From: Oasisia sp. SBJ-2009
Taxonomy: Eukaryota > Annelida > Polychaeta > Sabellida > Siboglinidae
Length of the DNA stretch: 64,000 nt
NCBI GenBank assembly: GCA_964017155.1
Contig: OZ024860.1
Span: 53,810,056 to 53,874,055 of the forward strand
Reading direction: 5' to 3'
Made by a program: the position numbers and the translations under genes. Shown piece by piece: positions 62,297-64,000 of this stretch. Every line of letters starts with the position of its first letter. The stretch's first letter is position 1. The notes beneath the pieces are model-generated. The model did not search any database, was not told the DNA's origin, and saw nothing but the letters and a program-made list of their open reading frames with translations.

Positions 62297-64000
62297 GGTC
62301 GCCAAATGCCTCGTCACCTCATCTAGTTAGTGGTTCATTATTACTCCCGCCGTTTACCCAGCGGTCGGCACGGAATTATGTTGAAAATAATGTAAACAGA
62401 CTTCCCCAACTGATCCCCCGTACACGGATCGGACTTTGTCGTTTTCCTCGATTTGTTTCCAAAAGTTGGCAAGACGACGCGCACGGTCAGATGGTTTCGT
62501 CGAGAGAGTCGTAGTTACACTCCGTGCGTGGAATACGCCCGAGAAGACCGACCGGCGCGTCGAACTTGGCCGTTTCTCTCGATTCACAAAACTGATCCCC
62601 CGTAGACGGATCGGACTTTGTCGTTTTCCTCGATTTGTGCAACTATCACCCTGTTAAGGTCGCCAAGTGCCTCGTCACCTCATCTAGTTAGTGGTTCATT
62701 ATTACTCCCGCCGTTTACCCAGCGGTCGGCACGGAATTCTGTTGAAAAGAATGTAAACATACTTCCCCAACTGATCCCCCGTAGACGGATCGGACTTTGT
62801 CGTTTTGCTCGATTTGTTTCCAAAAGTTGGCAAGACGACGCGCACGGTCAGATGGTTTCGTCGAGAGAGTCGTAGTTACACTCCGTGCGTGGAATACGCC
62901 CGAGAAGACCGACCGGCGCGTCGAACTTGGCCGTTTCTCTCGATTCACAAAACTGATCCCCGGTAGACGGATCGGACTTTGTCGTTTTCCTCGATTTGTG
63001 CAACTATCACCCTGTTAAGGTCGCCAAATGCCTCGTCACCTCATCTAGTTAGTGGTTCATTATTACTCCCGCCGTTTACCCAGCGGTCGCCACGGAATTA
63101 TGTTGAAAAGAATGTAAACAGACATTTACGCTTCCCCAACTGATCCCCCGTTGACGGATCGGACTTTGTCGTTTTGCTCGATTTGTTTCCAAAAGTTGGC
63201 AAGACGACGCGCACGGTCAGTTGGTTTCGTCGAGAGAGTCGTAGTTACACTCCGTGCGTGGAATACGCCAGAGAAGACCGACCGGCGCGTCGAACTTGGC
63301 CGTTTCTCTCGATTCTCAAAACTGATCCCCCGTAGACGGATCGGACTTTGTGGTTTTCCTCGATTTGTGCAACTATCACCCTGTTAAGGTCGCCAAATGC
63401 CTCGTCACCTCATCTAGTTAGTGGTTCATTATTACTCCCGCCGTTTACCCAGCGGTCGGCACGGAATTCTGTTGAAAATAATGTAAACAGACTTCCCCAA
63501 CTGATCCCCCGTACACGGATCGGACTTTGTCGTTTTCCTCGATTTGTTTCCAAAAGTTGGCAAGACGACGCGCACGGTCAGATGGTTTCGTCGAGAGAGT
63601 CGTAGTTACACTCCGTGCGTGGAATACGCCCGAGAAGACCGACCGGCGCGTCGAACTTGGCCGTTTCTCTCGATTCACAAAACTGATCCCCCGTAGACGG
63701 ATCGGACTTTGTCGTTTTCCTCGATTTGTGCAACTATCACCCTGTTAAGGTCGCCAAGTGCCTCGTCACCTCATCTAGTTAGTGGTTCATTATTACTCCC
63801 GCCGTTTACCCAGCGGTCGGCACGGAATTCTGTTGAAAAGAATGTAAACATACTTCCCCAACTGATCCCCCGTAGACGGATCGGACTTTGTCGTTTTGCT
63901 CGATTTGTTTCCAAAAGTTGGCAAGACGACGCGCACGGTCAGATGGTTTCGTCGAGAGAGTCGTAGTTACACTCCGTGCGTGGAATACGCCCGAGAAGAC
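62297..64000. repeat. Family B: another 1091-bp copy and partial next copy
   Basis: Units 361, 361, 369 (62297-63387), then 361 (to 63748) and an incomplete unit at the window edge. cacggaattatgttgaaaat near 62370 matches the copy at 58027, 4343 bp upstream, and no other copy that I noticed. The array continues beyond the window. Confidence 0.87.

Larger units (their letters stand above)
26719..64000. repeat. Satellite family B: 361/369-bp dimeric tandem array
   Basis: Continuous tandem array to the right edge. The anchor ccctgttaagg (last base of taa) falls at 27010, 27189, 27558, 27927, 28106 and on to 63748: 107 anchors by hand count. Spacings are 369, 361, 348 or 179 bp. Each 361-bp unit is box + a body + box + b body; the 369-bp form has an extra atttacgc in the b body. 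I see no sequence relationship to family A beyond short words. GC is about 51%, and CpG is abundant (about 35 per 361 bp). I do not recognise the family. Confidence 0.95.

Noticed and set aside
26789..63966. Open frames of 63-102 codons in family B, mostly plus strand
   Set aside because: Several overlap in different frames through the same box, begin at non-ATG codons, and change length with 8-bp or 13-bp indels that ignore the frame. Arginine-rich composition follows from CpG-rich repeat DNA.
1..64000. CRISPR-like arrangement of repeats
   Set aside because: Repeat units are hundreds of bases long and the segments between repeated boxes are themselves repeated; there are no unique spacers and no cas genes.
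1..64000. CENP-B box or telomeric repeats (ttaggg, ttagg)
   Set aside because: No match to the CENP-B core pattern on visual search of both families, and no telomeric tandem runs; the ttaagg in family B is part of the unit.
26719..64000. Homology between family A arm end (gaggtcgaaaagacag) and the family B box complement (gaggaaaacgacaaag)
   Set aside because: Only a loose, gapped similarity of short words, not extending into flanks; most likely chance.

Overview
The window is 64 kb of uninterrupted satellite DNA from a eukaryotic chromosome. I find no gene, RNA gene or transposon that the sequence supports. Two unrelated tandem-repeat families meet at one clean junction near base 26,718. 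The open frames on both strands (about 60 to 120 codons) are by-products of the repeats. CpG is not depleted in either family and is over-represented in the second, which argues against long-term germline CpG methylation. An invertebrate host, and a centromeric, pericentromeric or sex-/B-chromosome location, are therefore plausible, but neither organism nor locus can be named from sequence alone.

Family A (1-26718, about 40% GC) has a basic unit of 504 bp. Each unit is a 160-bp arm, an 87-bp spacer, the same arm inverted (141 of 160 positions match by hand count), and a 97-bp spacer. The array is therefore an alternating left/right chain of one 160-bp sequence. A deleted half-unit of about 213 bp that keeps only the left arm turns 504 into 717. 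The dominant higher-order repeat (HOR) is 717 + 504 = 1221 bp, in runs of five, four and five copies, with a 5389-bp tandem segmental duplication on top. The last 2.5 kb before the junction is more diverged and has a 930-bp period (504 + two half-units).

Family B (26719-64000, about 51% GC) has units of 361 or 369 bp. Each unit is two subunits of about 180 bp that share a nearly identical 49-bp box but have different bodies: 'a' (133 bp) and 'b' (130 or 138 bp). Ten units lack the 'a' subunit (179 bp) and four share a 13-bp deletion (348 bp). Combinations of these lengths make successive higher-order periods: 917, 1639, 1270/1631, 2182, 2915 and finally 1091 bp.

The most notable observations are the inverted-arm design of family A, the use of one breakpoint motif (agcgg) both for every half-unit and for the A/B boundary, and the paired 49-bp box of family B, whose 7-8-bp core is a cluster of monomer-type variants. 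All counts and alignments were made by eye and should be recomputed.
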